A DNA stretch of 64,000 nt, taken from positions 1 to 64,000 of the forward strand of contig NZ_BLJG01000106.1 in assembly GCF_009932375.1 (NCBI RefSeq). Reading direction: 5' to 3'. Below are positions 35,765 to 45,718 of the stretch, piece after piece. The notes below the pieces were generated by a model. The model was not told the DNA's origin. It did not search any database and worked only from the letters and a program-made list of their open reading frames with translations. Position 1 is the first letter of the stretch. Every line of letters starts with the position of its first letter. The stretch is from Pseudomonas juntendi. GTDB lineage: Bacteria > Pseudomonadota > Gammaproteobacteria > Pseudomonadales > Pseudomonadaceae. Made by a program: the position numbers and the translations under genes.

Positions 35765-36970
35765 ATGGCAGTTGACCTGAGCTCATTACCTGAGAGGCGA
35801 TTGCTACCCCGGCAACCTCGGCACTGGCGATGGGGTGTGGTCATCTTGCTTTGTTCGCTCGTCGTTGGCGGGTTGATGGTCCTGCGTTGGCGGGTGGACA
35901 GTTGGCATCCATCATTGTGGTTTTGGATCTGCGCATTTTTAGGGGTTTTGATTACCGGGTTATTGTTCTACGCACTGCGTTTTTTGGCGTACGAGAAGCA
36001 TCGAGATTATATAGAGGGTTGGAATGAGAGTCGCGATGAGTTGGAGCGATCACTCATTCTGCGCGGCCAGCCTACGGTTGCCGTATTGGCCGTATCCTAT
36101 TGTTCCGGGGCGGGCAATAATAAACTTGCTCAGGCCCTGCGTTTGGGCAGTAAGCCTCTCCAGTCTATTTATCTGGAAGGGCAAGCCTTGACAATGCGGT
36201 TGAGCCAATTAAAACCGTCGGTACAAAATCACTCAAAATCCGAATACGCTAAGCGTTTACGTGGGTTTTTACAGCAAGTTGTACGTGGGTTGGAGTCTGA
36301 TTTAGAGATCGGGGCGCGCAGTCTTGCTGTGGATGTTCGTATCAGGCATAACCAAGTACTTTGCAATGAAGAGCTGCTGTCTATTTGGTCTGCAGTTACC
36401 ACCAACCCCCGTTTAACTCATAACGTGGTCTTTGCGATGGACGATGATGGCGTCATGTGGCTGGACACCTGGTTGGATGCGCCGGAACGACATCAACTGT
36501 TAGTGTCCGTCGAAATTAATCTTTTTCTAGACCCCATTGCTGAACAGGCCGAGGCCGTGACAGCTGTGTTGTTGGGCTCTTCGCAGTGGTGTAACACGCA
36601 AAAAATTGATTCGATCGCCCTGGTTCATCGCCCTGTCCAACTTGAGTGCGCTGGTCGCTCTATCAAGGACGCAGTTACAGAAGCATTTCTTTGGGGGCAA
36701 CTGCGTGCCGGAGAAGAAAGGTACTTCAGTTGGCAAGCTCAGGTGCCTGGCGACGTTTTACGTGAGACATGTATCGCTGTGAATGCAGCACGCTTCCCTT
36801 TTAACGTGGCCAGGTGTCATCGATTGGATGATTCGTTTGGTTTGCCTGGATGTGCAGTAGGTAATGTCGCATTAATCGTTGCTAGTGAGTGTGCCAAGGC
36901 GGAGGACGGTCCGCAGGTGGTCCTGCTACACGATGCCTCTACTCAAATGTTTATTGTCCGGCCTGCATGA
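35765..36970 (+). CDS. two-helix inner-membrane protein of unknown function in the T6SS operon
   Basis: A 401-residue protein with two N-terminal membrane helices (about 24-42 and 50-70) and a large cytoplasmic domain. It has no P-loop and no family I can name with confidence; the last part (FGLPGCAVGNVALIVASE, then LLHDAST) vaguely recalls thiolase-fold proteins. It starts 1 base after the PAAR stop (coupling) and precedes tssM by 22 bases, so it is probably needed for PAAR loading or as an extra part of the membrane complex. Function unknown. Confidence 0.7.
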   Translation: MAVDLSSLPERRLLPRQPRHWRWGVVILLCSLVVGGLMVLRWRVDSWHPSLWFWICAFLGVLITGLLFYALRFLAYEKHRDYIEGWNESRDELERSLILRGQPTVAVLAVSYCSGAGNNKLAQALRLGSKPLQSIYLEGQALTMRLSQLKPSVQNHSKSEYAKRLRGFLQQVVRGLESDLEIGARSLAVDVRIRHNQVLCNEELLSIWSAVTTNPRLTHNVVFAMDDDGVMWLDTWLDAPERHQLLVSVEINLFLDPIAEQAEAVTAVLLGSSQWCNTQKIDSIALVHRPVQLECAGRSIKDAVTEAFLWGQLRAGEERYFSWQAQVPGDVLRETCIAVNAARFPFNVARCHRLDDSFGLPGCAVGNVALIVASECAKAEDGPQVVLLHDASTQMFIVRPA

Positions 36971-36992
36971 GATCTTGAAATAGGGATTGATC

Positions 36993-39900
36993 GTGAAAAA
37001 GAAGAGAATCAGCGTCTGGATAGTGATCCTGTGTTTGCTCGTTGCGGGTGGGGTATTGATCTGGGTCGATAATCCCGTAGTGCAGGTGAGGAGTGAGACT
37101 GCACGCTTGCAATGGTCAGCAGTGTTGTTGATCGGCTGTTTGATATTTCTCTTTCTCGATGGCGTCGGCGAATTGGCTATCCGAATGTTGGGCGCGAGAG
37201 ATTTTATTGCTCTGATGGGACAAAAGCTCGGAGCCAACTGGACTTTTTCGAATGGCAGTAACGTAGTTTCTAATGCTGAGGATCCATTTGGCGTACCCGA
37301 GTTGAGGGCGCATTTGAAGGGACGCTACGGCTTCTTCTGGCGGCGCAAAATTCGACTGTTGTTGGTGGTCGGTGAGTCTGAGCAGATCGAGGCGATTGCC
37401 CCTGGGTTGAGCGAGCAGCGTTGGCTGGAAGGGCAAAACACCGTGCTGCTGTGGGCCGGCAGCATCCAAGGTGAAGCGCAAGACGCGTTGCTTTTGCAGT
37501 GGCGCGGCCTATGCCGCAACTGTGCGCTCAATGGGGTGGTCTGGGTGTTGAACAAAGAGCAAAGCAATAACGTGAGCGCGATGAACGACAGCGTTCGTCG
37601 TTTGCAGAGTCTGGCCAAAACCCTTCGCTGCCAATTGCTGCTGCATGTGTGGCAGGTCTGCGACAGTATGTGGCCGCAGCACGCGTGCGAAATCGGAGCG
37701 ATAGGCTGCATGCTCCCGGTACCCTTATCGCCAGTGCGGCTCGCCGACCACTTGGGCATGCTCGCACAACCCTTACGTGAGCAGGGTCTATCGCAGCTTC
37801 AAAAAGACTCTGATCATGATTTCTTGCTTCGATTGTCACGCGATGTTGCGACCGATGGTGTCTCCGGATGGTGCGCTGCATTGTCCGCGCTGTTCCGGCG
37901 ACGCGACGTTTGGTTGCGTGGCGTGTGGTTCAGCTTACCGCTGCGACTCCAGAACAACCTTCGCGTGGATCATCACTGGCCTGAAGACCCAGCATGGTCA
38001 GGGATCCTCAACGATCGATCCGCCCGAACCCAGCGACTGGGTTGGCACCCAGCCAGAGTCGCCTACGTTTCTGCGCTCGGCCTCGCTTTCATTTGGGGCA
38101 TCGGTTTGCTGTTGTCGTTTGCGAGCAACCGTGCCGAGGTCGGTCAGATAGCGGCAGCGTACAGCGCTTTGCAACAGCCTGTAGCAGGTACAGACACTAA
38201 ACAGGCACTGGGTGAGCTGGTACGCGAACTCTCCCGCCTGGACTACCGATCAGAACACGGCGCACCGTGGTACCAGCGCTTTGGCCTGAACCGGTCGCAT
38301 GACCTGCGTGAAGCGGTGTGGCCGCTCTACATGCAAGCCAATAACCAACTGCTCCGCGACCCTGCCGTCTCTGAGCTGGAGAAACGGCTCAAAGCGTTGG
38401 TCAACTTGCCTCTGGCAAGCCCCCTGCGCGCCACGCGGGCACAGCAGGCTTACAACTACCTCAAAGCCTATCTGATGCTGGCGCGCCCAGAAAAAGCCGA
38501 TGCTGTTTTCTTGGCCGAGACTTTGGGCGCTGCTGAACCGGCATTGTGGACATTCTACGGCCAGCATCTGCCCGAGCACCCTGACTGGGCGATTAAGGCC
38601 GACCTCAGGTTGATCGCCCAAACACGCCAAGTGCTGCTGCGCGAACTGGGGCAACGAAACGCTGAAAGCAGCCTGTACCAGCACGTCCTCGATACCGCCG
38701 CTAACCACTATGCCCCAATGGCCTTGCAGCAGATGGTTGGCGACACCGACGCGACCGCGCTGTTCACCAGCACCGGTCACGTCCCCGGCGCGTTCACCCG
38801 CGAAGCCTGGGAGGGCCAGGTCCGCATGGCTATTGACGACGCGGCCAATGCACGGCGTGAAGAAATCGACTGGGTATTGAGCGACAACGTGGGTGATGTC
38901 GCGGATGAACTGAGCCCTGAGCAACTGAAAGCGCGGCTGACCGCACGCTATTTCCGGGACTACAGCAGTGCCTGGCTGGCCTTTCTCAACAGCCTGCGTT
39001 GGCAGCAGAGCACAAGCCTGCATGATGTGACCGCCCAATTGACGCTGATGAGCGATGCCCGCCAGTCGCCCCTGATCGCCCTGATGAACACTCTGAGTTA
39101 CCAAGGCCAGGCGGGTGTCCGTGGCCAGGCCCTGGCCGACTCGCTGATCGAATCGGCGCAGAAGCTGGTCGGGCAGAAAGCACCGCCGATGGTCGACCAG
39201 CTGGCTCAAGCGCCCAGCGGTCCACTCGACAGTACCTTCGGTCCGCTGATGGCGTTACTGGGCAAAGCCCCCGAAGGCCGAGCCAGCAGTGACCACTTGA
39301 GCCTGCAAGCCTTCCTCACCCGCGTCACCAGCGTGCGACTGAAGCTTCAGCAGATCACCAACGCCCCAGACCCGCAGGCCATGACGCAAGTGCTGGCGCA
39401 AACCGTATTTCAAGGCAAGGGCGTCGACCTGACCGATGCGCAGGCCTACGGAAGCCTGATTGCCGCGAGCTTGGGCGCCGAGTGGGGCCCTGTAGCCCAT
39501 GCGCTATTTGTGCAGCCGTTGACGCAGGCCTGGCAGCAGATCCTGCAGCCGTCTTCTGCTGGCCTGAACCGGGATTGGCAGCGCGCCATCGTCGATGAGT
39601 GGCATGGCGCCTTTGACAACCGTTACCCCTTTGCCGCCTCCAGCAGTGATGCATCCCTGCCCATGCTCGGGCAGATGATTCGGGCCGACTCCGGGCGCAT
39701 CGAGCAATTCCTGCACCAGCAACTCAATGGCCTGGTGCGCAAAGAGGGGAGCCGCTGGGTGATCGATCCTCGCCAAAGCCAGGGCCTGCGTTTCAACCCT
39801 GCCTTTCTGGAAGCAATCAACCACCTCAGCCAACTGGCGGACGTGCTCTATACCGACGGTGGCATGGGCATGAGCTTCGAGCTGCGCGGCAAACCCGTGC

Positions 39901-40304
39901 AGGACGTGGTGCAAACCCGCTTCGTGCTCAACGGCGAGCAGCATCATTACTTCAATCAGCGTGAGCGCTGGCAGCGCTTTAGCTGGCCAGGGCAGGGTGA
40001 CCACCCCGGCATCAGCCTGACCTGGACCGGTATCCATGGCGGCGAACGGTTGTATGCGGACTACCAGGGCACCTGGGGTTTGATACGCCTGCTGGAAGAG
40101 GCCACCGTCACCCCGCTGGATGACGGCGACAGCCGCTTTCGGGTGGTACTGAGCGCGCCGGACGGCCTGGGCCTGACCTGGCACCTACGCACCGAGCTGG
40201 CTGACGGCCCGCTGACCTTGCTTAAGTTGCGCGGCTTCCGTCTGCCCAGGGACATCTTCCTCGTGGGTGATGCGCGCTTCGCGCATAACGGAGGCCCGCA
40301 ATGA
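36993..40304 (+). CDS. tssM: T6SS membrane-complex protein TssM (IcmF family), no Walker A
   Basis: A 1103-residue TssM. Membrane helices lie at about 5-25, 40-60 and 360-380, with a cytoplasmic part between the second and third and a large periplasmic part after. The cytoplasmic domain has LLLVVGESEQ where a P-loop is expected, without GK[ST], so it probably cannot bind nucleotide like canonical IcmF. The periplasmic end (TWTGIHGGERL, GLTWHLRTELADGPLTLL) is typical for the TssJ-binding region. GTG 36993 is chosen because AGGG (36982-36985) has suitable spacing; a TTG start two codons earlier is possible. Confidence 0.93.
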   Translation: MKKKRISVWIVILCLLVAGGVLIWVDNPVVQVRSETARLQWSAVLLIGCLIFLFLDGVGELAIRMLGARDFIALMGQKLGANWTFSNGSNVVSNAEDPFGVPELRAHLKGRYGFFWRRKIRLLLVVGESEQIEAIAPGLSEQRWLEGQNTVLLWAGSIQGEAQDALLLQWRGLCRNCALNGVVWVLNKEQSNNVSAMNDSVRRLQSLAKTLRCQLLLHVWQVCDSMWPQHACEIGAIGCMLPVPLSPVRLADHLGMLAQPLREQGLSQLQKDSDHDFLLRLSRDVATDGVSGWCAALSALFRRRDVWLRGVWFSLPLRLQNNLRVDHHWPEDPAWSGILNDRSARTQRLGWHPARVAYVSALGLAFIWGIGLLLSFASNRAEVGQIAAAYSALQQPVAGTDTKQALGELVRELSRLDYRSEHGAPWYQRFGLNRSHDLREAVWPLYMQANNQLLRDPAVSELEKRLKALVNLPLASPLRATRAQQAYNYLKAYLMLARPEKADAVFLAETLGAAEPALWTFYGQHLPEHPDWAIKADLRLIAQTRQVLLRELGQRNAESSLYQHVLDTAANHYAPMALQQMVGDTDATALFTSTGHVPGAFTREAWEGQVRMAIDDAANARREEIDWVLSDNVGDVADELSPEQLKARLTARYFRDYSSAWLAFLNSLRWQQSTSLHDVTAQLTLMSDARQSPLIALMNTLSYQGQAGVRGQALADSLIESAQKLVGQKAPPMVDQLAQAPSGPLDSTFGPLMALLGKAPEGRASSDHLSLQAFLTRVTSVRLKLQQITNAPDPQAMTQVLAQTVFQGKGVDLTDAQAYGSLIAASLGAEWGPVAHALFVQPLTQAWQQILQPSSAGLNRDWQRAIVDEWHGAFDNRYPFAASSSDASLPMLGQMIRADSGRIEQFLHQQLNGLVRKEGSRWVIDPRQSQGLRFNPAFLEAINHLSQLADVLYTDGGMGMSFELRGKPVQDVVQTRFVLNGEQHHYFNQRERWQRFSWPGQGDHPGISLTWTGIHGGERLYADYQGTWGLIRLLEEATVTPLDDGDSRFRVVLSAPDGLGLTWHLRTELADGPLTLLKLRGFRLPRDIFLVGDARFAHNGGPQ

Positions 40305-41887
40305 GCCTAAGCAGCCTGGTCGCGAGTTGCCTCCCGGATCGCGATGCACTCGCCTTGGCCCGTGAACACAGCCAATGCTGGGAAGCCTGGCTGTCCCCCA
40401 TCAGCGTTGATACGCCCGTGGGTGAAGACCCCGGTTATGACGACGATTTCCAACGCATGCGCGAAGAGGTCAACCGGCTGTCCGGCGCAGATGTAGAGTT
40501 GGTCGCACAGCTTGGGCAACGGTTGCTGCAACATGCCTGCAAAGACTTGCGCGTAGCGACGTATTACCTGTGGGCCCGCCTGCACACCGATGGGGAGCCC
40601 GGGCTGGCAGACGGCTTGAGCCTGCTGGCTGCGTTGCTGGAGCGGTATTCTGCGGACATCCTGCCGGCGCGCCCCAACAGCCGAAAAATGGCCTTGGAGT
40701 GGCTGGCCGGCAACCGGGTGCTGGCCAGTCTGTCGTTGTACCCCCAGGTGGTCAAGGCCGAGGTCCAGCGCACCGTGGCGGCGCTAGTGTGGCTGGAGCA
40801 GGGCTTCAGCGCTTGGCCAGAAGACCAACGACCATGCCTGGACGGACTGTACACCGCGCTGTCCGCTCGCCTGGCAGTGGCGGGTGGTGTGGATGCGATC
40901 GTTCCGCAAACCAGTAGTGAATCTGCGCCAACTCATTCGGCCACCCGCCCGAGTTCGTCGTCGATCAAGTCCGGGCGAGACTTGCTGGACAGCGGGCGGC
41001 AGTTAGCGACCTACCTGCGCGAGCAACCCGAAGGCTGGCTGGCGGCCCACCGGCTGATGAAGAGCTTGCGCTGGGACACCGTGCACCAAGTCCCGCCGCA
41101 AGACGCACAGGGCATAACCCGCCTGGCGCCCCCACGTGGTGAATACCGTGTCCAGCTCAAGCGCTTGCACGTGCAGCAACGCTGGAGCGAATTGATCGAC
41201 CAGGCCGAGCGCATGTACGCCGAGGGCGTCAACCACTTCTGGCTGGACCTGCAATGGTATCTGCACCAGGCCTTGAACAAATCTCCGCACCCGCACAGTA
41301 GCTGGGCAGCCGTCATCAAACATGACCTGAACACGCTGCTGCAGCGCTTGCCCGGGCTAGAAACGCTGTATTGGCGCGATGGCTCGGCCTTCGCAGATGA
41401 AACCACACGCGAATGGATCAACCAGCACGTCAGCGACAGCCGCGGCGCGCAATGGCTGCCTGCTGCAGCCTCGGCAACCCCCATGGCCAGTTGCGACATC
41501 CTTGCACTGGAACCCGATGCGCTGGCGCAAGCCGATGCTGAGGGTGTCGAGCAGGCGCTGGCCTGGCTGGCAAACCGGCCGGATACGCAGGCCGGGCGCC
41601 AGCGCTGGTTGCTGCGCCTGCTGATGGCGCGGGTGGCCGAGCAATACGGCAAGGCCGAACTGGCGATTCATTTGTTCACGGAGCTGGATACCACCGCGCA
41701 CCACCACGCATTGACCGACTGGGAGCCCGAGCTGATCTTCGAGGTAAAGGCGCGTTTGCTCAAACTGCTGCGTTTGAAGGCCCAGCGCAACGATGCCGAC
41801 CGGCCGGCCCTGGCACGGCAGATGGAGCGGCAGCTGGCGGCGTTGGTCGCCATTGACCCTGTACGTGCTGCGGTGCTGTGCAGCTAA
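40301..41887 (+). CDS. tssA: T6SS cap protein TssA (ImpA_N/VasJ type)
   Basis: A 528-residue TssA that recruits baseplate parts and primes tail growth. The N-terminal ImpA_N domain (about 20-140) has WLSPISVDTPVGEDPGYDDD and ILPARPNSRKMALEWLAGNR; a middle region (225-380) and a C-terminal VasJ-like domain (about 400-520) follow. It overlaps the tssM stop by 4 bases. Length and domains suggest the longer TssA class. Confidence 0.92.
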   Translation: MSLSSLVASCLPDRDALALAREHSQCWEAWLSPISVDTPVGEDPGYDDDFQRMREEVNRLSGADVELVAQLGQRLLQHACKDLRVATYYLWARLHTDGEPGLADGLSLLAALLERYSADILPARPNSRKMALEWLAGNRVLASLSLYPQVVKAEVQRTVAALVWLEQGFSAWPEDQRPCLDGLYTALSARLAVAGGVDAIVPQTSSESAPTHSATRPSSSSIKSGRDLLDSGRQLATYLREQPEGWLAAHRLMKSLRWDTVHQVPPQDAQGITRLAPPRGEYRVQLKRLHVQQRWSELIDQAERMYAEGVNHFWLDLQWYLHQALNKSPHPHSSWAAVIKHDLNTLLQRLPGLETLYWRDGSAFADETTREWINQHVSDSRGAQWLPAAASATPMASCDILALEPDALAQADAEGVEQALAWLANRPDTQAGRQRWLLRLLMARVAEQYGKAELAIHLFTELDTTAHHHALTDWEPELIFEVKARLLKLLRLKAQRNDADRPALARQMERQLAALVAIDPVRAAVLCS

Positions 41888-41910
41888 CTCACATTGATCA
41901 GGACCCTGTT

Positions 41911-43680
41911 TTGAATAAGGACAACCCAACCCTGCGCTACTTCGATGCCGAGATGCGCTACTTGCGCGAAGCGGGTAAAGAGTTCGCCCAGGCGTTCCCG
42001 GACCGTGCCGCGCAGCTGAACCTGGACAAACCCGGCGCGCAAGACCCCTATGTGGAGCGCCTGTTCGAGGGCTTCGCGTTTCTCATGGGGCGCCTGCGGG
42101 AAAAACTGGACGACGATTTGCCCGAACTGACCGAGGGGCTGGTCAGCCTGCTGTGGCCACACTACCTGCGCACCATACCCTCGCTGGCCATCGTTGAACT
42201 GATGCCAGATGTGAGCCAGATGAAAAGCAGCGAAACCCTTGCCAGGGGCTTTGAGGTGCTGTCTCAGCCAGTGGGGCCACAACGTACCCGCTGCCGCTAT
42301 TCCACAACACAGGCTCTGACACTACAACCGCTCCAGCTGGGCGCCGTACGTCTAGATAATGAACCCGACGGGCGCGCAGTGCTGCGCCTGCGTTTTGTCC
42401 GTGGGGACCTGGCCGACTGGAATCGGCTGGATCTGTCCCGACTACCGTTGTACTTGAATGCTGATGCAGCGTTGGCCAGCGCACTGCATCAAGCACTGAC
42501 CTTGAAGGTAAAGGCACTGTACGTGCGAATACCGGGCGAGGCAGAGCGCCAGCTAATGGAAGGTCATTTCAAGCCCAAGGGCTTCGCCGACGATGACTGT
42601 CTTTGGCCCAAAGGCGACAGTGCCTTCAGCGGCTATCAACTGTTGCTTGAGTACTTTACCTTCCGTGAGAAGTTCATGTTCGTCACACTGTGCGGGCTCG
42701 AGTCGCTAGCGATACCCGCGCAGGCCCCGTGGTTCGAACTGGAAGTGGTGCTTGATGAAGCGTGGTCGCATGCCTTCATCCCCAATCAGGATCACATTCG
42801 CTTGCACGCGGTGCCAGTGATCAACCTGTTTCCACTGGAAGCCGACCCACTCAACCTGGACCCGCTGCAAAACGAGTACTTGCTTCGCCCGATGCGGCTG
42901 CAGGACGGGCACACGGAAATCTATTCCGTGGACAGGGTGTCCGGTTCGAAGAACAGTGTCCGGCACGACTATGTGCCTTTCAGCAGCTTTCGCCACAAGG
43001 GTGGCATGCTCCGCGATGAAGCGCCGGAGCGGTATTTTCATACCCGGCTCAGGCAGGGCGCCAATGGCCTGCATGACACCTGGCTGATCCTGGGCGGGGA
43101 AGGCTTTGACAAGGACGTGCTGCTCCAGCGCAACAGCCTGTCACTGCGCCTTACCGGGACCAATGGCCAACTGCCGCGCAAGGCGCTGCGCAGTACGTTG
43201 CTCGACGCTACCGCACAGTCCACCCAGGCCGGGCTGCAGGTGCGCAACCTGACCTCACCCACGCTGCCGAGCTACCCGCCCAATCGTGACCGTTTCCACT
43301 GGCGAGTGCTGAGCCATCTGGGCTCGAACTTCCTGCCCATGCTCAACAGTGCCGAAGTGCTGCGCGGCACGCTGGCCTTGTATGAGTGGACGGGTAGCGA
43401 AACCAATCGCCGTCGCCTGGAGGCCATCGTTGAGGTCAGGCATCACCTTATCCAGCGGTTCGAAAAAGGCTTTCTGCTGCGCGGCGTGGATATCGAAGTG
43501 ACGCTCGACAGCAATGGCTTTTCCGGGGAGGGGGACATTTGCCTGTTCGGTGAAATGCTCAGCCGCTTCTTCGCCCTGTATGCCGATATTCACTTGTGCA
43601 CGCAATTGACCTTGATCCTGCAACCTACGGGGAGGTGCCTGCGATGGAGCGAACATCACAGTCAGCGTATTCCCGGCTGA
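41911..43680 (+). CDS. tssF: T6SS baseplate protein TssF
   Basis: A 589-residue TssF, part of the TssFG wedge. The family start NPTLRYFDAEMRYLREAGKE and the LPELTEGLVSLLWPHYLRTI region are clear. I choose TTG 41911 because CAGGA (41899-41903) has suitable spacing and the protein then begins as in relatives; a GTG at 41878 would lie inside the tssA end. The tssG start lies within the last codons of tssF. Confidence 0.92.
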   Translation: MNKDNPTLRYFDAEMRYLREAGKEFAQAFPDRAAQLNLDKPGAQDPYVERLFEGFAFLMGRLREKLDDDLPELTEGLVSLLWPHYLRTIPSLAIVELMPDVSQMKSSETLARGFEVLSQPVGPQRTRCRYSTTQALTLQPLQLGAVRLDNEPDGRAVLRLRFVRGDLADWNRLDLSRLPLYLNADAALASALHQALTLKVKALYVRIPGEAERQLMEGHFKPKGFADDDCLWPKGDSAFSGYQLLLEYFTFREKFMFVTLCGLESLAIPAQAPWFELEVVLDEAWSHAFIPNQDHIRLHAVPVINLFPLEADPLNLDPLQNEYLLRPMRLQDGHTEIYSVDRVSGSKNSVRHDYVPFSSFRHKGGMLRDEAPERYFHTRLRQGANGLHDTWLILGGEGFDKDVLLQRNSLSLRLTGTNGQLPRKALRSTLLDATAQSTQAGLQVRNLTSPTLPSYPPNRDRFHWRVLSHLGSNFLPMLNSAEVLRGTLALYEWTGSETNRRRLEAIVEVRHHLIQRFEKGFLLRGVDIEVTLDSNGFSGEGDICLFGEMLSRFFALYADIHLCTQLTLILQPTGRCLRWSEHHSQRIPG

Positions 43681-44735
43681 AAGCAGCAGGGCTTTTGCAG
43701 GTGCTGCAGGGGCAGGTTGCCTCGGCCAATGTGTATCGCGTGTGCCAGCTACTGGAGCAGGTACTGGCTGATCACCCGCCGTTAGGCAGCACCGCCCATC
43801 CAGGTGATGACGGGGTACGCTTTCGGCCTGATCCGGGGATGGGGTTTCCCGCAGGTGAGCTGAAGGCCATTGAGTCTGACGCCACCTGCCCCGAACGACC
43901 TATCACGATACGAACGCGGCTGCTGGGTTTGTACGGTGTCGATTCGCCGCTGCCAACAGCCTACCTGGACGACATCGCCCAGCGCCGTGAAGGCCACGAA
44001 GCCGTTGAGGCGTTTCTCGACATCTTCAACCATCGGGTATTCACCCAGTTCTACCGGATCTGGCGTAAATACTCGTACCCCGCCACATTTCAGGCGGGCG
44101 GGGGCGATACCACCTCGCAATGCCTGTTGGGTTTGATCGGGCTCGGCATACCGGGTACGGCCGAGCGTATTGCCACGCCCATGTCACGCTTCCTGGCGCT
44201 GCTCAGCGTTATGCGCTTGCCCACCCGCAACGCCGAGGGCATTTCAGCGCTGGTCAAGCTGCTGGCTCCAGGTACCCAGGCACATGTCACCGGCCATTGG
44301 CCGCAACGTGTGGTAGTTGGGCGGCCAGCCAGCCTGGCAAAGGATAGCCCGGTCAGTCTCTCCCAAGGCTTGCCGCTAGGCACTGTCGGGCTTGATGCGA
44401 ACAGCCAGTTGCGCCTCTTGCTGCACACCAATGACCCGGATGAGGCGCGCGAGTGGCTGCCTGGTGGCCAGCTGCTGCTGGACATGCAAGTACTGCTGGA
44501 GGTGTACCTCGGGTGGCGCTGCACGGCCAGGCTACAGCTTTCCATTGCGCTGCGTCTGTTACCCGTACCGGTGCTTGGCCATACGCAAGTGAGGCTGGGA
44601 ATGACTGCAGTGCTGGGTTTGCCGGCAGGCGAAGAAGCTACGGCCCACACCATCACCATCAATCTGGGTCGTTATCAAGGCCTGAAACTGCACCCTTGCA
44701 ACAGGGAGGTAGCGCATGTGGCGTACCACTTCTAA
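43644..44735 (+). CDS. tssG: T6SS baseplate protein TssG
   Basis: A 363-residue TssG (VasB/ImpH). Conserved stretches include the N-terminal YSRLKAAGLLQVLQ (family variants differ here), FNHRVFTQFYRIWRKYSYP and the FLALLSVMRLPTRNAEGISAL stretch in which the protein contacts TssF. It overlaps tssF by 37 bases, with GGGGAGG (about 43629) as ribosome site. It overlaps the tssJ gene at its 3' end. Confidence 0.93.
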   Translation: MERTSQSAYSRLKAAGLLQVLQGQVASANVYRVCQLLEQVLADHPPLGSTAHPGDDGVRFRPDPGMGFPAGELKAIESDATCPERPITIRTRLLGLYGVDSPLPTAYLDDIAQRREGHEAVEAFLDIFNHRVFTQFYRIWRKYSYPATFQAGGGDTTSQCLLGLIGLGIPGTAERIATPMSRFLALLSVMRLPTRNAEGISALVKLLAPGTQAHVTGHWPQRVVVGRPASLAKDSPVSLSQGLPLGTVGLDANSQLRLLLHTNDPDEAREWLPGGQLLLDMQVLLEVYLGWRCTARLQLSIALRLLPVPVLGHTQVRLGMTAVLGLPAGEEATAHTITINLGRYQGLKLHPCNREVAHVAYHF

Positions 44736-45252
44736 ACGCTTCACGGCCGTGGCGTTGGCGATACTGCTGGGCGGCTGCGGCCTCACCCAGAAGGTCGTTG
44801 ACGGCACAGCCTCCACCGCCCATGCGATCTTCTACAAGCAAGTCAAAACACTGCATCTGGATTTCACGGGGCGGGCAGCAATGAATACTGACAGCACCGA
44901 GATGAGCGGGTTGTCCGTTCCGGTGCTGATACGGGTCTACCAACTGCGTGATCACAAGGCACTGGACCGGGCCGCCTACGACGATCTTGTCAGCCACGGC
45001 GGGCGTGTGCTGGGTAGTGACTTGTTGAACGAAAAGGCTGTAGTGGTCAAACCTGGTGAAGCGGCTCAGCTCAGCACGCCTTTGCACAGTGAGTCTCGGT
45101 ACATTGCCGTTGTTGCCTTGTTCCGAAACCCGGACCTGGAGCAAGACGCGTGGCGCCTGACCTTGCAGCGTGATGACCTCGCCCCGGACCAGCCCAGGGT
45201 CATTGAACTGGGCGACAACCGCTTGAAGTTGCGCCCGCGCGCCGAGGGCTGA
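44716..45252 (+). CDS. tssJ: T6SS outer-membrane lipoprotein TssJ
   Basis: A 178-residue lipoprotein: signal with lipobox LLGGC (Cys about 21), then a transthyretin-like beta-sandwich (about 45-170; SVPVLIRVYQLRD and YIAVVALFRNPD). It binds the periplasmic end of TssM and anchors the complex to the outer membrane. It overlaps tssG by 20 bases. Confidence 0.95.
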   Translation: MWRTTSKRFTAVALAILLGGCGLTQKVVDGTASTAHAIFYKQVKTLHLDFTGRAAMNTDSTEMSGLSVPVLIRVYQLRDHKALDRAAYDDLVSHGGRVLGSDLLNEKAVVVKPGEAAQLSTPLHSESRYIAVVALFRNPDLEQDAWRLTLQRDDLAPDQPRVIELGDNRLKLRPRAEG

Positions 45253-45256
45253 GCAC

Positions 45257-45697
45257 ATGACCGAGCCAGGCCCTTCGCTTTACGAAACGCTGCTGCAACA
45301 TTACAGCGGCGAGCTGGAACTGCAGCGGGTCAGTGAGGATGACCAACTGACGCTCTCGGTTCTGGACAATCTCCAGCGCATTCTGAACAGCCGCGCCGGA
45401 ACCCTCGCCCATCTGCCGGAATATGGCTTACCGGATATGGGCACGGTTTTACAAGGGTTGCCTGCCTCGGCCCATGGCTTGATGAATGACATCGTGAGCA
45501 CCTTGCGCAGATATGAGCCGCGGCTTGCAGAAGTCCGCATCCAGCTGCTAGCGCAGCGACGGCCGGGCCACCTGGAATACGCACTCGAAGTTCGCATCAA
45601 CGGCGGTGGCCGGGTTGCCTTCGGGGCCACGCTTGCGCCAGATGGAAGGGTGGTCGTGCGTCACCTGAAGCGGGAAGGCTATCTCACCAAGCCATAG
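45257..45697 (+). CDS. tssE: T6SS baseplate protein TssE (gp25-like)
   Basis: A 146-residue gp25/GPW family protein that nucleates sheath assembly in the baseplate. Typical are SVLDNLQRILNSRAG, YGLPDMGTVLQGLP and the C-terminal RVAFGATLAPDGRVVV region. It starts 4 bases after tssJ. Length is normal. Confidence 0.93.
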   Translation: MTEPGPSLYETLLQHYSGELELQRVSEDDQLTLSVLDNLQRILNSRAGTLAHLPEYGLPDMGTVLQGLPASAHGLMNDIVSTLRRYEPRLAEVRIQLLAQRRPGHLEYALEVRINGGGRVAFGATLAPDGRVVVRHLKREGYLTKP

Positions 45698-45718
45698 ACC
45701 TACAGACAAGGGGGCCAG

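Noticed and set aside
32109-36970. AT-rich cargo as a prophage or transposon
   Set aside because: No integrase, transposase, terminal repeats or phage structural genes other than T6SS parts; a cargo exchange fits better.
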